Shown in pieces: positions 11,399 to 23,638 of a DNA stretch of 64,000 nucleotides (position 1 is the stretch's first letter; each line of letters starts with the position of its first letter). The notes beneath the pieces are model-generated. The model was not told where the DNA came from. It saw only the letters and a program-made list of their open reading frames with translations, and did no database searches. Where the stretch lies: NCBI GenBank assembly GCA_023213395.1, contig CM041465.1:66657741-66721740 (forward strand), in the 5' to 3' direction. The position numbers and the translations under genes are program-made. The stretch is from Cycas panzhihuaensis (Eukaryota > Cycadophyta).

Positions 11399-14029
11399 CG
11401 TTTCCTCACAGGAATGGACTGGACCTTGACGCTCGAGTAAGCTCAGGTATATGTTCTTTCTCCTCTCTTAACTCTTGTTTGACCGAGGTTGTTTAGTATA
11501 GATTACCTGATGCATGCTTACCTTGCATTTGCATGACTGCATTGCTTTCTTGCTTGATCACACTGCATGTGTCTGCCGCATGCCACTCAGCCTATGACAA
11601 CCTATAGTGGGGGCACTCCTTGGTGAGTGCTACATCCCATATGGCACTTAGCCACTCACATCATCTCCACGGCCCCTCGTTACACCTTAGTCATTCACAT
11701 CTCGCCCTTGACAGTATTCTACCTATACTTCGATTAGTCTTCCAAGTATGATGGAATCCCCGGTTGAGACTCGTTCCTCTTTTCTCGCCACTTATCAGTC
11801 ATCTAGGTACCAATTTCCAGCTTGTTCAGCCCTAACTTACTCCTTGTTTGGCTCCAGACCCTATTTCTAGCTTGATTTTTACCTTCAGGTCCAGACAAAT
11901 GCAAACTTAGCTTGACTGATATTTCATAGCATCGCAATGTTACCGCGGTATGACTGTTCAAAAATTTTTTTTAAAACAAATGCGGCAGTTCTCGCTCTTT
12001 TCACGGAATTCCCATGTGGTGCCTACGCGTTTTGACTTCCCCGTGACTCTCAACGTTTACTTAGGGTTAGTGGAAGATAAAAACCAAAAAGTCAATGATT
12101 CTTCTCTCTTCTTCCTTCATTTTTTGATGCAACTCCTACAACTCTCCTTCACCTACTGCAAACAGGCACACTCTTCAGCTGCTACTCTTCCTACAGAGAT
12201 TATTGCTGCATCTTAGGCTCAGCACCAGTAGTTCGGGCCTCCTCTTGCAGGCTCACATGGTGGAAAGAAGGGCATTCATAAGATTCTCCAAGAAGAAAGC
12301 TTCAAGGTCCCAAATCATAGTGGTGTTTCTCACAGTGGCCTCTCGTCTAAAACCAACCATCAAACCCTGCCAAATGCAAGTTCTTTCCTCTACTTTCTAG
12401 CAGAAATAAACTCTCATTCTTTGCTATAAGGCACTCATAGATATTTCCCTTAAGACTCATGCTCTTTCCTTCACCTTTTGTGAATAAGTACTTAGTATAT
12501 TTCTTGTTTTTGTGATTTTGTACCCATTTAGCACTAGATCTTTGTATTTTGTATTGTAGTGCTTCCCTTTATTATCCTGCAAGCCTACTTTAGGGTGGCT
12601 GTGCAAAGGGGGTGACACAAAGAAAAGTGGAGGGAGAAAGGCAGGGCCAGTCCCCCCTGCAGACCTTCTCCCTAAGGGTCCAAACCCTTCTTTTCTTTCA
12701 CCTTGCACCTACTGCCTCCCTTGAAGTTGGGCTAGGGACTTGGGAGCCTACTCCCTAAATCTGAACCAGCATTGGCAACCCCTTGCCACACTGGTTCCAG
12801 CCCCTTTTTGCTAGTTTTGGGCACTGCATAAGCCCTAAAACCACTCCTTGTTGGTTCATAACCCGCAACCCATCCCGACTGGCTGATCTGCTTCTCATAG
12901 CACCTCGTTCTTTGGGTGTGCTTACACGTTATCCCACTGGTTTCCCCCTCTTTTGCTTGCATTCCTATACAATCATTATAGTTCATTTCTCCTTCCCCAA
13001 GGCCACGTGGGGATTTTCCATGGGTGAGCTAGCCATTCCGAGGCTAACTCCTTTATTTTGGGTACCGGTTGATGTGGTTGCTTATTGGAGTCTTGCTTGG
13101 AGTTTTTCTTTGGAATAATATGCACATATCTTAATTTAGTTTGATTTCAGCTCTTCTATATTTAAGAACATATAGTAGATATAATTTGTATCCCCTCTTC
13201 CAAGAGGGAGAAACTTGTATGTTTGATTGGTGAGATCTTGCAATAGCGACTACACACACACGAGGCACAGCGGTTAATGGGTTAGTCTCTTGTTGGGTGC
13301 TTTTCCTCGTTTCCCCTTTTTGTTACTTTGCTTTGCTTTACTTATTTCGCATGCTTCAGGGAGGTAAGATAGCCCCCTCGACTACTCACGGTGACCATCA
13401 CCAGCTGGTCTCACATATGTGACAAGTGGAGCGGGAAGGTGCGTAAAGCAACGAGAATCACAACACTTCATTCGAGCACTGGATCCAGGTATTCCTCCTT
13501 TTTCCTTTTGTCTTTTTTCCTATAGCATTGCTTCCCATGCATATGTGTGCATATTAAAAATATGTAGGAAATGGAAAAAGGGAAAGAATACATCTCTGCA
13601 TTGGTATGGTTTTCTTTTACTCACAGTTTCTTTTATTATACATAGTAGTCTCCCTTAGACGTGAGCTACTTATTTCTCACTCTTTTGACTAGCTTATACG
13701 TAGACATTACACTACGCACACCCCACCTACACGTTGCCTTCTCTCTTCTTTGAGAAGACACAACCTCTTAGGTCCCTTTTCCCTCTTCCCGACCATCTAA
13801 GGGGTAGGATAGCCTCACCTTTTGGGATGACCCAAGGCCTCGCCTTGTGTCCCTTCCCTGAGATCACCTAAAAGTAATTAGGCACCATTGCAGGTCCCAA
13901 ATTCGCGCTCTAGTGCACGGACATCCTGTGTGGTGATTCCTTGTTGATCTATCCAACTCAAAACCTGACTTAGTTCTACATAGTCATATCTTGCTAAACA
14001 TAGGAAACCACCCTGTGGGAAGCGTTTCA
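11399..14029 (+). repeat. 5' LTR of copy C
   Basis: 2,631 bases, starting CGTTTCCTCACAGGAATGG (the canonical TG has become CG) and ending GCGTTTCA. It aligns along its length with 25392-28004, for example GCTCAGGTATATGTTCT near the start and AAACCACCCTG near the end. The palindromic motif block (about 11891-11955) is more eroded than in the 3' LTR. Confidence 0.9.
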
Positions 14030-14030
14030 T

Positions 14031-14050
14031 TGGTGACCATACTGGGGATC
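14031..14050 (+). other. Primer binding site, tRNA-Arg type, copy C
   Basis: TGGTGACC...CTGGGGATC begins one base after the LTR end. From memory of plant tRNA-Arg(ACG), whose 3' end would give TGGCGACTCCGCTGGGGATC, 15 of 20 bases agree. Copy B has TGGCGACC...CTGGGGACT at the same place. tRNA-Arg priming is usual for Tat/Ogre-type elements. Confidence 0.7.
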
Positions 14051-14198
14051 TGCTAGTAAGGGAACTAGTTTCGCTTCTCTTCCTATTGGTGTTCTTGCTT
14101 TTAGGTGATCCTTTTGACTTACTTTTCAGTTGGTCTGCCCCCAACATGTCTATTTCATACCATTTTCTCTCTTCTAACAACATTTGTAAAGGCGTTCC

Positions 14199-16560
14199 AT
14201 GTGACATTTCTCGCGTCACTTACAAGATCTGCTGCCATTGTTAGAAGACCCATCGTATCGTTCCATTCCATCGTCGAATTTTGATTCGACAATGGAAGGC
14301 TACCATTCCGATTGGGCCTACCATACCTTGGTCTTGGGAACTCAAGAGTTTCCCACGTCCATTCTGGGATCCACCCAAGAGGGTGATGATCCCATTTATT
14401 ACCCAGGTGACCGGCCTCACCCCTCTGACCTTCATCCTTCTGCTCATGCAGTAGAAGGCTCGCCTCTTCATGAGATTCACCATTTGATTGGTGATTCTTA
14501 TGAGGAGCGCCCTGAGGGGTCACCGTCGTTTGAGGTCCCATCGACCTCATATGGTTACGATGATACCCCTCCCGCCGACGTGATTGAAGCTATCAGTGAG
14601 TACTTTTGAGCAACTCGCCTTTAACCACGTCCCAGGTGGTTTGAAGAAGCCTTACATGGTAGGGCGCCTTCTTCATCCATACCTGCGCCTCCTATGACAA
14701 ATAATCCTTCCGTCCATGTGCACTCATCCTATGCCATGTTTACACCTACTTCAGGGACAAGTGTTACACCCTCTATTCCTAGTCATAGTCCTAATTCTTC
14801 AGGACCTGTTCGAGGTGTGTCCTTTCCCCAACTTGGGGTTAGCATGCCTTTTCCAAGCCAAGTGAATGTGCCACCCTCAAGCGTGGTACATGCGTTACCT
14901 AGTAGGCCTAGAGGTCCTACTAGTACTATTGCTACTAACTATGTGGGATCTGCTCCCACATATGTTTAGAGCCCATCCAGTGGTCCTTCCCTTTACTTAC
15001 CCCTGGGTTATGCATCTCAACCTTGGGGGTAGGGTAAGGGAAACCATCTTCCAGCTTATGGGGTGGACCCATTACACCCATATGGGGTTGCACCACCTAT
15101 GGGTGGCCCGTATGGGCAGAATCTGGTCCTGTACCGTTCATTTCTATCATCCAGTGTGACTTCTTTCGCTATGCTTTCACAAGGGAACATACTTCCCTTC
15201 CAAGGTGTTTATCCTCAAGCCCCCTTCTAATAAGGGGCATTTCCCTAAGGAGGGGTGGGTTTACCACCCCCATCCATTCCTTGCTCATTGTCGTTCGTCG
15301 ACCCTATGGCCCATGTAAGAGCACACCCCTTCATGGATTATAGGTTGATGCCACTATCCATTGAGGCGTTAAGAACTAATCTGCCACCTCACCCTCTTGA
15401 AGTTCCCAAATTCGATGGAACTTCATTGCAAGATCCAGCTGAACATGTACGCAGGTTTTCTATGGCATGTATAGACTACTGGGCTTATGACCATATCCTA
15501 ATGAAATTATTTCCACAATCCTTGTAGGGTGACACCCTTAAATGGTTCTACCATCTCCCTGCCCACTCTATCTCTTCATTCCATCAGTTGGTGGATAAAT
15601 TCATTAACTACTTTAATGTAGCCCGTCTATTCGAGAGCGAAATGAAATCTCTCCTTTCACTCAAACAAGGTCATGATGAAATGAACCGTGACTTTGTGAG
15701 ATGATTCCATGACCTCCTTCACTCCACTAAGGCCACGTTGCCCAAGGAGCTAAAGAGAGATATTTTTGTTAATGCACTTCACCCTGAAGTACATGTGGAA
15801 GTCCTCAAAATGGGGGCAACCACTTGCAACTCTGTGATTGCGAAATGCTTAGTGTTAGAGGCTATTAAGATCCAAGCTAGATTTAAGAGGCCTCTTATGC
15901 CCTCACAACATCGTGAGGCACCTCCCCCAGCCAAGGAAACTAAACCTTCGCAACCCACTAGGTCTACTTCTCATTTGACTAAGAGGACTTTAGACCCCCT
16001 TACTTCTGCCATACGCTCATTTGAGTGCATGATGAAGGAGCTTAAACTCCAAACCCCTTCATCACCAACCTCCAACAAACCAATTCAACAAGCCTCCCAT
16101 GCCATTCCCCCCAAAGGAGGTAGTACCTAACCTTCTCAAGTGAGGAAAGTCGATCCTCCCCTTGAGAAGAGGTGGTGCTCCGTCCGTGGGGAATGCTTTC
16201 ATGATGACTCGCATTGTTAGGTGCAACACCCTTATAATGCCCCACCACGCGATTCGTCTCCTAGATGGGCATCGAGGCCCAATCTCGATCAACCCGTTTA
16301 TAAGGATCCATTCCCCAAACATGGGGAGCATAATCACAACACTCAACAAAGAAATAACTAGAACTAGGGTAGATCCCCCGATTCTCGCCCTTTGCACAGT
16401 AGAGGGAAGGGTGCGTAAGGTTCATCATCCCCTTCGCGTTCCCATGACCGTCGTGCTCCTTCACCTTCGCAATCCCGTAATAAGGGAAATAAGGTAATTC
16501 AGATTCTTGAGACCACTCCCCTTTATGCCTTAACTCGGTCTCAAGCCGTGAAAGAGGCAA
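14199..16560 (+). pseudogene. Gag of copy C
   Basis: The structural capsid part of the polyprotein. The start is ATG at 14199, aligned with the intact start of copy B; codon 2 is TGA where copy B has CGA, a CpG-type mutation. A Ser/Pro/Thr-rich N-terminus follows, then the capsid core (about 15390-15800: EVPKFDGTSLQDPAEHVRRF, LPKELKRDIFVNALHPEVH), a basic Pro-rich stretch and a zinc knuckle at 16176-16217 (CSVRGECFHDDSHC; the first His is replaced by Arg). The reading frame is kept from 14199 through the knuckle into the protease, interrupted by scattered stops only. Gag and pol therefore formed one continuous frame. Confidence 0.88.
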
Positions 16561-16599
16561 CTGGTGCCTCTTCATCCACATCACACCTCGATCCTCCTT

Positions 16600-17330
16600 A
16601 GGAAGTCGTTCCTCCAGAAATTCCTTCGCTTCCCAAGAATATTCCTGTCCGCCTGAGTCGCTTCAACTTTAGGAGAGCCCTTACCCAACCCACAGGGAGG
16701 GGTAAGCCTTTTTCCGTGGTTGAAGAGTTTCTTACCATGGCTACCGAGATGTCCATCATGGATGTCTTGAGAAGCTACCTCGAGCAACGAGTGCTACTCC
16801 TAGAAGCTTTGGGATTGAATGACACGCCTATTCATGCTTTGGGCACTACCTAAAGTTGTGAACCTATCATCTCCTTTGATCCTAGAGATCTTCCCCCAGC
16901 CAGTGGAAGGGAACACCAATGGAACTTCCCTTTCATGATTACCATAGACACACCAGATTGTACATTACGAAGGACTGTTGTGGATAACAGTTCTTCCATG
17001 AATGCTATGCCCTTATGTGTCATGCAAGAGCTTGGCATTTCCACCTTGGAACCCGTTCCATGGCGATGTTAAGGCTATGATGGTAGTGAGAAGACTCCCC
17101 TGGGATCTATCTCGATACCTCTCACCCTCGAGGATAAGACTGTCCTTGCTGACATTGTTGTCCTCGATGTGGATATTGATTACAACCTCCTCCTGGGTCG
17201 ACTATGGCTTGACCAAATGGGAGCCGTGTGTTCCACCCATTGGGGGCAACTTAAGTTTGTCCATAATGGATAAATGAGAGTTGTCTCTCGTGAGCAACTA
17301 CTCGCAAAATAAACTAGACCATCTACCTAG
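16600..17330 (+). pseudogene. Retropepsin-like protease of copy C
   Basis: The aspartic protease that processes gag-pol. The active-site start is VVDNSSSMNAMPL (Asp codon at 16983); copy B has VDNGSSVNAMPL, so the active-site Gly is Ser here. The C-terminal part YNLLLGRLWLDQMGAVCSTHWGQLKF is the usual Tat protease end. It is in frame with gag. Stops occur near 17070 and 17271. The following 17330-18040 is a poorly conserved acidic/Ser-rich linker between protease and RT. Confidence 0.85.
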
Positions 17331-18039
17331 GCAAGCTATGGCCATACAAAGGGAAGTAAAGGTCTTTCTAACTATGCCTCGGCTTGCTCTATCGAAATCC
17401 CTGATTCTTCTAGCCATGAAGGAGATCCCGCATCTTCTTCTTTGGGTCTAACCCGTTTTGCCCCCATCGGCGTCAAAAGCTATGGATACCTTGCCATGTT
17501 TAGTGATGACGAGTCTCATAGTGAGGATGAGGATCTTCCTCATCTGATTTCCTTCCTTCGCGCTAGTGGGGGGGGGGCATTCTTCTCGTTCTAGGTTTCA
17601 ACCTAGGATCTCTTTTGTCATAGAGCCCGATCACTCTCTCATGTCACATGTCATTACACATGTTGACCTTCAGGCTCCTAGCTCTTCCCTCCCATCATCT
17701 CTCATGAGTGATGGCATCGACAGTTTCCCTCTTGCCTCTTATAGGGGATCTCTCCTTGACTCTCCCTTAGAGTCCCTTAGGGATGTTGGGCGCCATGTGT
17801 CATCCTGGTCCTATTTCTCCCATGCCATCCTGTACCTCGTCCATTCGAAGTGAAGTCATCCATGGGGTGGACTACTTCGAAGATGACAAGGCTTTACTAG
17901 AGCACTTAGTGGGCTCCATGCCCAGTTTACCTTCTGGTCACCATAAGCTTGGCCACCAGAAGATCCTAGCGATTGGGTCCACGTTAGCCGACCTGATCCC
18001 ATCCATCGTTTTGTCTCCTCCTATTGATCTTGCCCCCCT

Positions 18040-18960
18040 CTATTTCGAGGAGGGGAATGCCATGTGTATAGGGGCAACTTAGGACATAGTCCTTGCCCCG
18101 GGCAAGATCATTAAGGTAGGGGCAGAGTGTACTTCTGATGAAGTAAGGGAATACTCCCTTCTATTCCAGGAATTCTGAGATGTGTTTGCATGGGACTATT
18201 CCGACATGAAGGGAATTGACCCCTCCATCGTCACCTACAACCTTACGACTATTCTTGGCACTCACCCTGTGTGCCAGAAGCAACATCCTCTCCATCCCAA
18301 ACTTTCAGCTGCTGTTAAGATGGAGGTTGAAAAACTCTTGGATGTAGGATTTATCTCTTCCATTGATTACCCTAAGTGGGTATCAAACATCGTTCCTATT
18401 GCCAAGAAGAATGGGACCATTTGCATATGTGTCAACTTCCATGACATTAACATTGCTTGTCCTAAGGACAACTTTCCTCTCCCCTTTATTGATCAAATAA
18501 TCGATCGAACTATTGGATTCGAAGTCATGTCCTTAATAGATGACTTTTCCGGCTACAATCAAATCCAGATATCTTCTGAAGACTACCACAAGACGGCCTT
18601 CATTACACTATGGGGTACCTTCGCCTACAAGGCAATGCCCTTTGGCCTTAAAAATACAGGTGTTACTTATCAGAGAGCCATGCATTTCATTTTTCATGAC
18701 CTCATCAACAACACGTTGGAGGTCTTCATGGACGACATGATGGGTCTTTCGCATACTAGAGCCCATCATCCCTCCGACTTGCGGGTCATCTTCACACGAT
18801 GCTGCAAGTATCATGTCAGTCTAAACCCACTTAAATACGTGTTTGATGTCACCTCAAGCAAACTCTTGGGGTTCCTTGTGTCAAAGCAAGGAATCTAAAT
18901 CGATCCAGATAAAGTCAAGGCAATCCTTGACATGCCGCCTCCTAGAACCTAATGACAAAT
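18040..18960 (+). pseudogene. Reverse transcriptase of copy C
   Basis: A Ty3/gypsy RT. Visible in order are HPLHPKLSAAVKMEVEKLLD, SNIVPIAKKNGTICICVNFHDIN, CPKDNFPLPFIDQIID, MPFGLKNTGVTYQRAM and the catalytic FMDD at 18725-18736. It is one of the longest open pieces of this copy (18182-18898) but lies in a different frame from gag-protease, so at least one frameshift separates them. The upstream start LAPLYFEEGN (about 18025) matches copy B. An in-frame TAA falls after LVSKQGI. Confidence 0.9.
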
Positions 18961-19690
18961 TAAGTCATTTCTAGGTAGGCTTAGTTTCCTTAGACATTTT
19001 TTGGTAGACTTCACCATAAATGCCAAACCCCTTACCAACCTATTGAAGAAAGAAGCCTCATTTGTTTGGTCTGACAAGACCCAACAAGCCTTTGCAGGAC
19101 TCAAGGAAGCTCCCGCTTCCACTCCTACGTTGGTGCCTCCTCATTTCGATAGGCCCTTCATCTTGTACACCTTGGCAACCGATGAATCCCTGGGTGCAAT
19201 GCTCGCACAGGAGGATGACTCGAGAACCGAGAGAGCAATCTATTTTGTCAGTTGTACCCTCATGGCTACTGAACTAAATTATCCTCCCACCGAGAAGGAA
19301 TGCCTCTCCTTGGTCCACGCGACCAAGAAGTTCAGGCATTACTTGCTCGGTAATACTACCAAGGTGATCATCTAATCTGATCCCTTGCATTATTTGCTTA
19401 CTCGTTTAGACTTGATAGGTAGGGAAGGTCATTGGGCCATCCTGCTTCAAGAGTTTGACTTGCAAGTTATTAACTAGAAGTCGAAAAAGGGAATGATAGT
19501 GGCAGAATAGTTAGCCGATGCTACCATTCCCAACACGAGCGGTGTGCCCATTGATGACTCTTTTCCTGACGAGTCTATCCTGACCATCCAGGGTACTTCT
19601 CCTCATCTGCTCACCGATAGTGAGTGGTACGATGACATTGTGTGGTATTTGACTTAGCAGGAATATCACCCTGAAGCCAACAATAAAGTT
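18960..19690 (+). pseudogene. RNase H (first, pol-type) and tether of copy C
   Basis: This is the RNase H fused behind RT. Motifs are FILYTLATDESLGAMLAQED (start of the fold, first Asp), YFVSCTLMATELNYPPTEKECLSLV (catalytic Glu) and KKFRHYLLGNT. The region after 19375 is the tether (SDPLHYLLTRLDL, KSKKGMIVAE) with stops at about 19375, 19477, 19508 and 19656. Confidence 0.85.
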
Positions 19691-20870
19691 AGATCACGCA
19701 TCTATGCCACCGCTAGACAACACCTCCTCGTAGATGAAGTGTTGTATAAGAGATCCTTTGATAGGATCCTGCTTCGCTGCATCGCTTCTGATGAAGCAGA
19801 CCAAATACTCCGCGAATGCCATCATGGAATTTATGGGGACCACTTTGGGGGCCAATCCATGGCCCAAAGGATCCTCTGTATGGGTTATTACTGGCCGTCC
19901 CTTTTCAAAGACGCCCACGCTTATGCCCTGAGATGTCGGCGATGCTAAGAGTACGCTAATATCTCTCATGTGCCTTCCGAGGCCTTGCACCCTATCATAT
20001 CTCCATGGCCCTTTTCTCAATGGGGTTTAGACCTCATTAGCGCCATATCACCACCTTCTTCTATGCAGTATAAATACATCTTGACTACTACTGAGTATTT
20101 CACCAAATGGGTAGAGGCAATCCCCTCTGTCCAATACACCTGGCAAGACAATAGCCACCTTCGTCTACCAGCACATCATTTGCCATTTCGGGATTCCAGA
20201 CATCTTAATCACAGATAATGGAATCCCCTTTCGTAATAAGGAAATGGACGAGCTTTGCGAGAAATTCAAGATCTTGCATAATACCTCATCTCCTTATTAC
20301 CCCCAAGTAAACAGACAAGTTGAATCATTTAACAAAACCTTTGTTAACATTCTAAAGAAGACTATTGTGCAATCAGTTAGAGATTAGCACCTCTAACTCC
20401 CTTCCGCCCTGTGGGCCTATCGTACTTCTATCCACATGGCTACTGGAATCACTCCATTCTCTTTAGTCTACGAAACCGAGTCAGTACTCCCATTAGAAGT
20501 GGAGATCCCCTCTCTATGGGTTTCCCTCAGAGGTCTTATTGATGAGGAGTTTATCTGCTAAGCTCGTCTCCTAGATCTTGAAGTCCTAGATGAGAGGCAC
20601 TTAACGGCTTATCAACCAAACCTCGCTTTGAAAGCCCGCCTACAAAGGACTCATGACAAACATCTTTATGCCTATCCTTTGTGCCCTGGGGACCATGTCC
20701 TCAAGTTGGAATATCTCTATGACCGTCTGACCGAATTTGGGCCTAAATAGGTCGGTCCTTTCATCATGCTCGAGAGCCTCGACATTGACGCCTATAGGAT
20801 CACCACCTTAGAAGGCCTGGAATTCGAGAAGGCTGTCAACAGGAAATTCCTTAAAAAGTTTTATGCATGA
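19690..20870 (+). pseudogene. Integrase of copy C
   Basis: Integrase with zinc-binding ECHHGIYGDHFGG and CRRC (about 19812-19946). In the core all three catalytic acids are still readable: GLDLISA (near 20026), ITDNGIPF (near 20212) and QVESFNKT (Glu near 20320). The C-terminal PF...RITTLEGLEFEKAVNRKFLKKFYA ends at TGA 20868-20870. That stop is again in the gag start frame: 14199-20870 is exactly 2,224 codons. Internal stops and frameshifts (around 20115 and 20240) break it. Confidence 0.9.
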
Positions 20871-21505
20871 TCCTCTAGCGATCCCTTCGCCATGATTCGA
20901 AATGAGCCTAAACTACCATCTTAAGTTGTTCCTATTTCTCCCAGCCACAGGTGGAATGGCAACTTAGGATGGCCTCTTCCATTTCTTTCTGGTTCCTCCT
21001 GCAGAACCCATGTTCCCATATCCTTTTGGGACTCTTGTCTTCCTATTTGGGCATCCCCCAGTTAGGATGATGCTCTGGAGTATCGCTACTCCCCCCTCTC
21101 GCTTGGTATTTCCTTTGTATATCCCACTATGCTCCTCTATGGATGTGCGTATCACTCTATTTCTAACCTCATACCTCTCTATCACCTTTACTCATGGTGG
21201 ACGTGTGTGCTCCTGTTAGATATATAGCCATGTATGGAAGGAAATACGTGTATCATACAACAAAGCATCTATAATATACATAACAAAACATACATGTCAT
21301 CTGCCACACATGATATACATATCATCTCATATTAAAATAGGGTACCAATTACCCCGTCTATATATATACATCAAAATCAGATGCCATATCATACATGTGG
21401 GTAGCCGATGTCCTTGTAGGTGGGGTAGAATCATATGACTATATATATATGACCCCCTGGAGGTCCGTGCTTTCCCCTATCAAAATCAAATATATATGTC
21501 TTACT
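20871..21505. other. Spacer between copy C pol stop and antisense gene end
   Basis: About 635 bases between two converging genes. It shares the AATGAGCCTAAACTACCATC start with copies A and B, then becomes AT-rich with TATATA runs near 21361 and 21442. No coding signal. Confidence 0.6.
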
Positions 21506-23551
21506 CTATTGCTGCCCTACTCCTGAGGTGCTATCTCTTGGCCTGTGTGATCCCTCTCCTGGGGACCATATCCCTCTTAGGCTTTTCCTGGGCCTCCTCG
21601 AGCGCCCCGCCTCGCTCCCCTCATCGCGTGGCCATCTCGGGGTTGTCGCTGCCATGTAGGTGTATGTCCTACTCCTGCTCGACCTCGATGCCACCTGGTC
21701 TACCAGCTGATCGTATCTGGCCTAGATACAATCTCTCTCACCCTCCACTCCTCGGAGACACTCCTCCAGCACTACTATCTGGACCGTGCTCCCTGTGTCT
21801 CCACCTGCTCCTCCCTAAGCCTCTAGAGCTTGTACCTATCTTTGTAGTGCGTCTCACTCACCTCTGGCCTCATCCAGCTCCCGCTGCATCTATCCCTTGA
21901 ATGCCATGTACTCTTAGGACTCTGCAACCTAGATGTCTCTTGGCCTCACCAATGGGGCGAATGTCGCCATATGGGTGCCTGCCGATCTAGGTGCATCCTC
22001 TGCCTGGATGGGCAGTTGCCCCTCTACATATACCTAAGAGAACATCTCCCTCACCATGGTCTCTACTAACTACCAGATCTCCGCGGTACTTGCAAATCCA
22101 ACATACCATATGTCAGTGTATATCCCACTACATACCAAAATAAAACTAAATCAAATATCTATCTGGCTATCAAACGATTGAGGAAATAGTTAGGCCTCAC
22201 CTGCCGTGGCTGCTAGCTCCTCTGCTCATGTGATGACCTCTCCTCTTGGCTCCCCACCAGCTACTGGTACTTCCTCCTTAGGTACCACCTCTACCTAGGC
22301 CTCTCTCCTCGCTGGGACTAGCTCAGCTATCACCCCTTTGGATCTCCTCATGATCCATAGCTTGTGGGCCCTCATCACTGGTCCCCCACTCTCCTCTACA
22401 GTCCCTGATGGGCTTGCCTCTCCTCCGGTAGTCCTGGATGGTCCTGCTGCTCCTCCTGCCATCCCTGATGGACCTGCCTCTCTTGTAGGTCGTGATGGAC
22501 CGGCCCCATCTCCTCTGTCATCATCATCGTCATCGTCGTCATCACCTGGGAGCGCTCCTACTCCACTTGCCTCGTTGTCACTATCCCACCTCACTGCTCT
22601 ATATAGATCTGCCATGTAATCCATCATGGTGAGGAGGTCTAGTGATGTCACCTCCACTGAGCATGGGAGATGGGCCTGATCCTCTATCCCCCTCAGTCTA
22701 GTCTGCCATCTGTGGACCATTGGGGCCCACTCTGTAATGGGGTGTGGTCCCCCTACTGGTACCAATGCTCCAAAATGATAAAAAAACCAGCACTGTAGCA
22801 ATGTGTTGTATGACAATCCTCCCTTGTCGGTCGTCCTGATGGCGTCGAACTATGCGACGAGGTTCGCCGCTATTAGGGTGGCCCAATCCATTCTCTCGCT
22901 TGCCTCACAGTGGCGCACTGCATCCATCCATCCCCTAGGGATGTCTCTATAGTTCTGTTTCTGAGAAACCCATAACAGAATACACAATGTAATAAGTTTC
23001 CTTACCCGAGGAATCTTGGACATCACCATCGTCTGGAGAGGGACTCCTCTCCTCTCCCACCTGTCTATCCCTATAAAAAATGCTGCTGCCTCCCGATGTG
23101 TTACCTCATTGTTAGGCAACACTCCCAGTGTCATCGGCCTCCCAGTTACCAGTACTCCCAAAATCTGTCGTATATCCCTCGGCGTCACCATCACATCCCC
23201 CACTTGGGGCAGATCGAAAACATGTCTCCTCCTATCCCAATGTGATATAATATCAACTAATAGCCTCTGATCTGATATGAACAAGGGTGTCTTCAGGGCC
23301 TTGAATAGGCCACACCTCCGCAGAATCCCCTTGTCCTCTCTGGACATCATCTCTATATAGCTCAGCATCACCATACCTATGTTCTGGTAGCTATCCACCA
23401 TGATAACAGCCTGCCAACATCACAAACCAATCAAAATTAAGTCTATGTCAGTATTTTATCTTCCTTGTTATTTCCCAGCCCTTTCTGCTTTAGATTTGGG
23501 GCCCCATGGCCCCTCATCTTCTTTTTTTTGCAGATCTGCCTTTGTACCGCA

Positions 23552-23579
23552 CTAAACTTTGTGGTACCACAAAGTTTAG
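23552..23579. repeat. Perfect 28-bp palindrome in intron 1, copy C
   Basis: An exact inverted repeat without a spacer: CTAAACTTTGTGG followed by its complement, centred on GGTACC. Copies A (4336-4363) and B (38827-38854) have degraded versions of exactly the same length. Confidence 0.9.
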
Positions 23580-23608
23580 CTTGGGTCCCACGGTGATTGG
23601 GGCCCCGA

Positions 23609-23638
23609 GGTAAAGATCGTGGAACCGCGATCTTTACC
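23609..23638. repeat. Second palindrome in intron 1, copy C
   Basis: A 30-base near-perfect inverted repeat: GGTAAAGATCGTGG pairs with CCGCGATCTTTACC. It is separated from the first palindrome by about 29 GC-rich bases (GGGGCCCCGA). The arrangement is conserved in A and B. Confidence 0.85.

Noticed and set aside
18608-18814. Reverse-strand frame across RT of copy C, also seen at 43709-44218 opposite RT of copy B
   Set aside because: Opposite-strand shadow of conserved RT codons. Its conservation follows from RT.
22338-22619. 93-codon + strand frame rich in Pro/Ser
   Set aside because: It is the antisense shadow of the acidic linker in the PMD gene (the same holds for 3223-3420).
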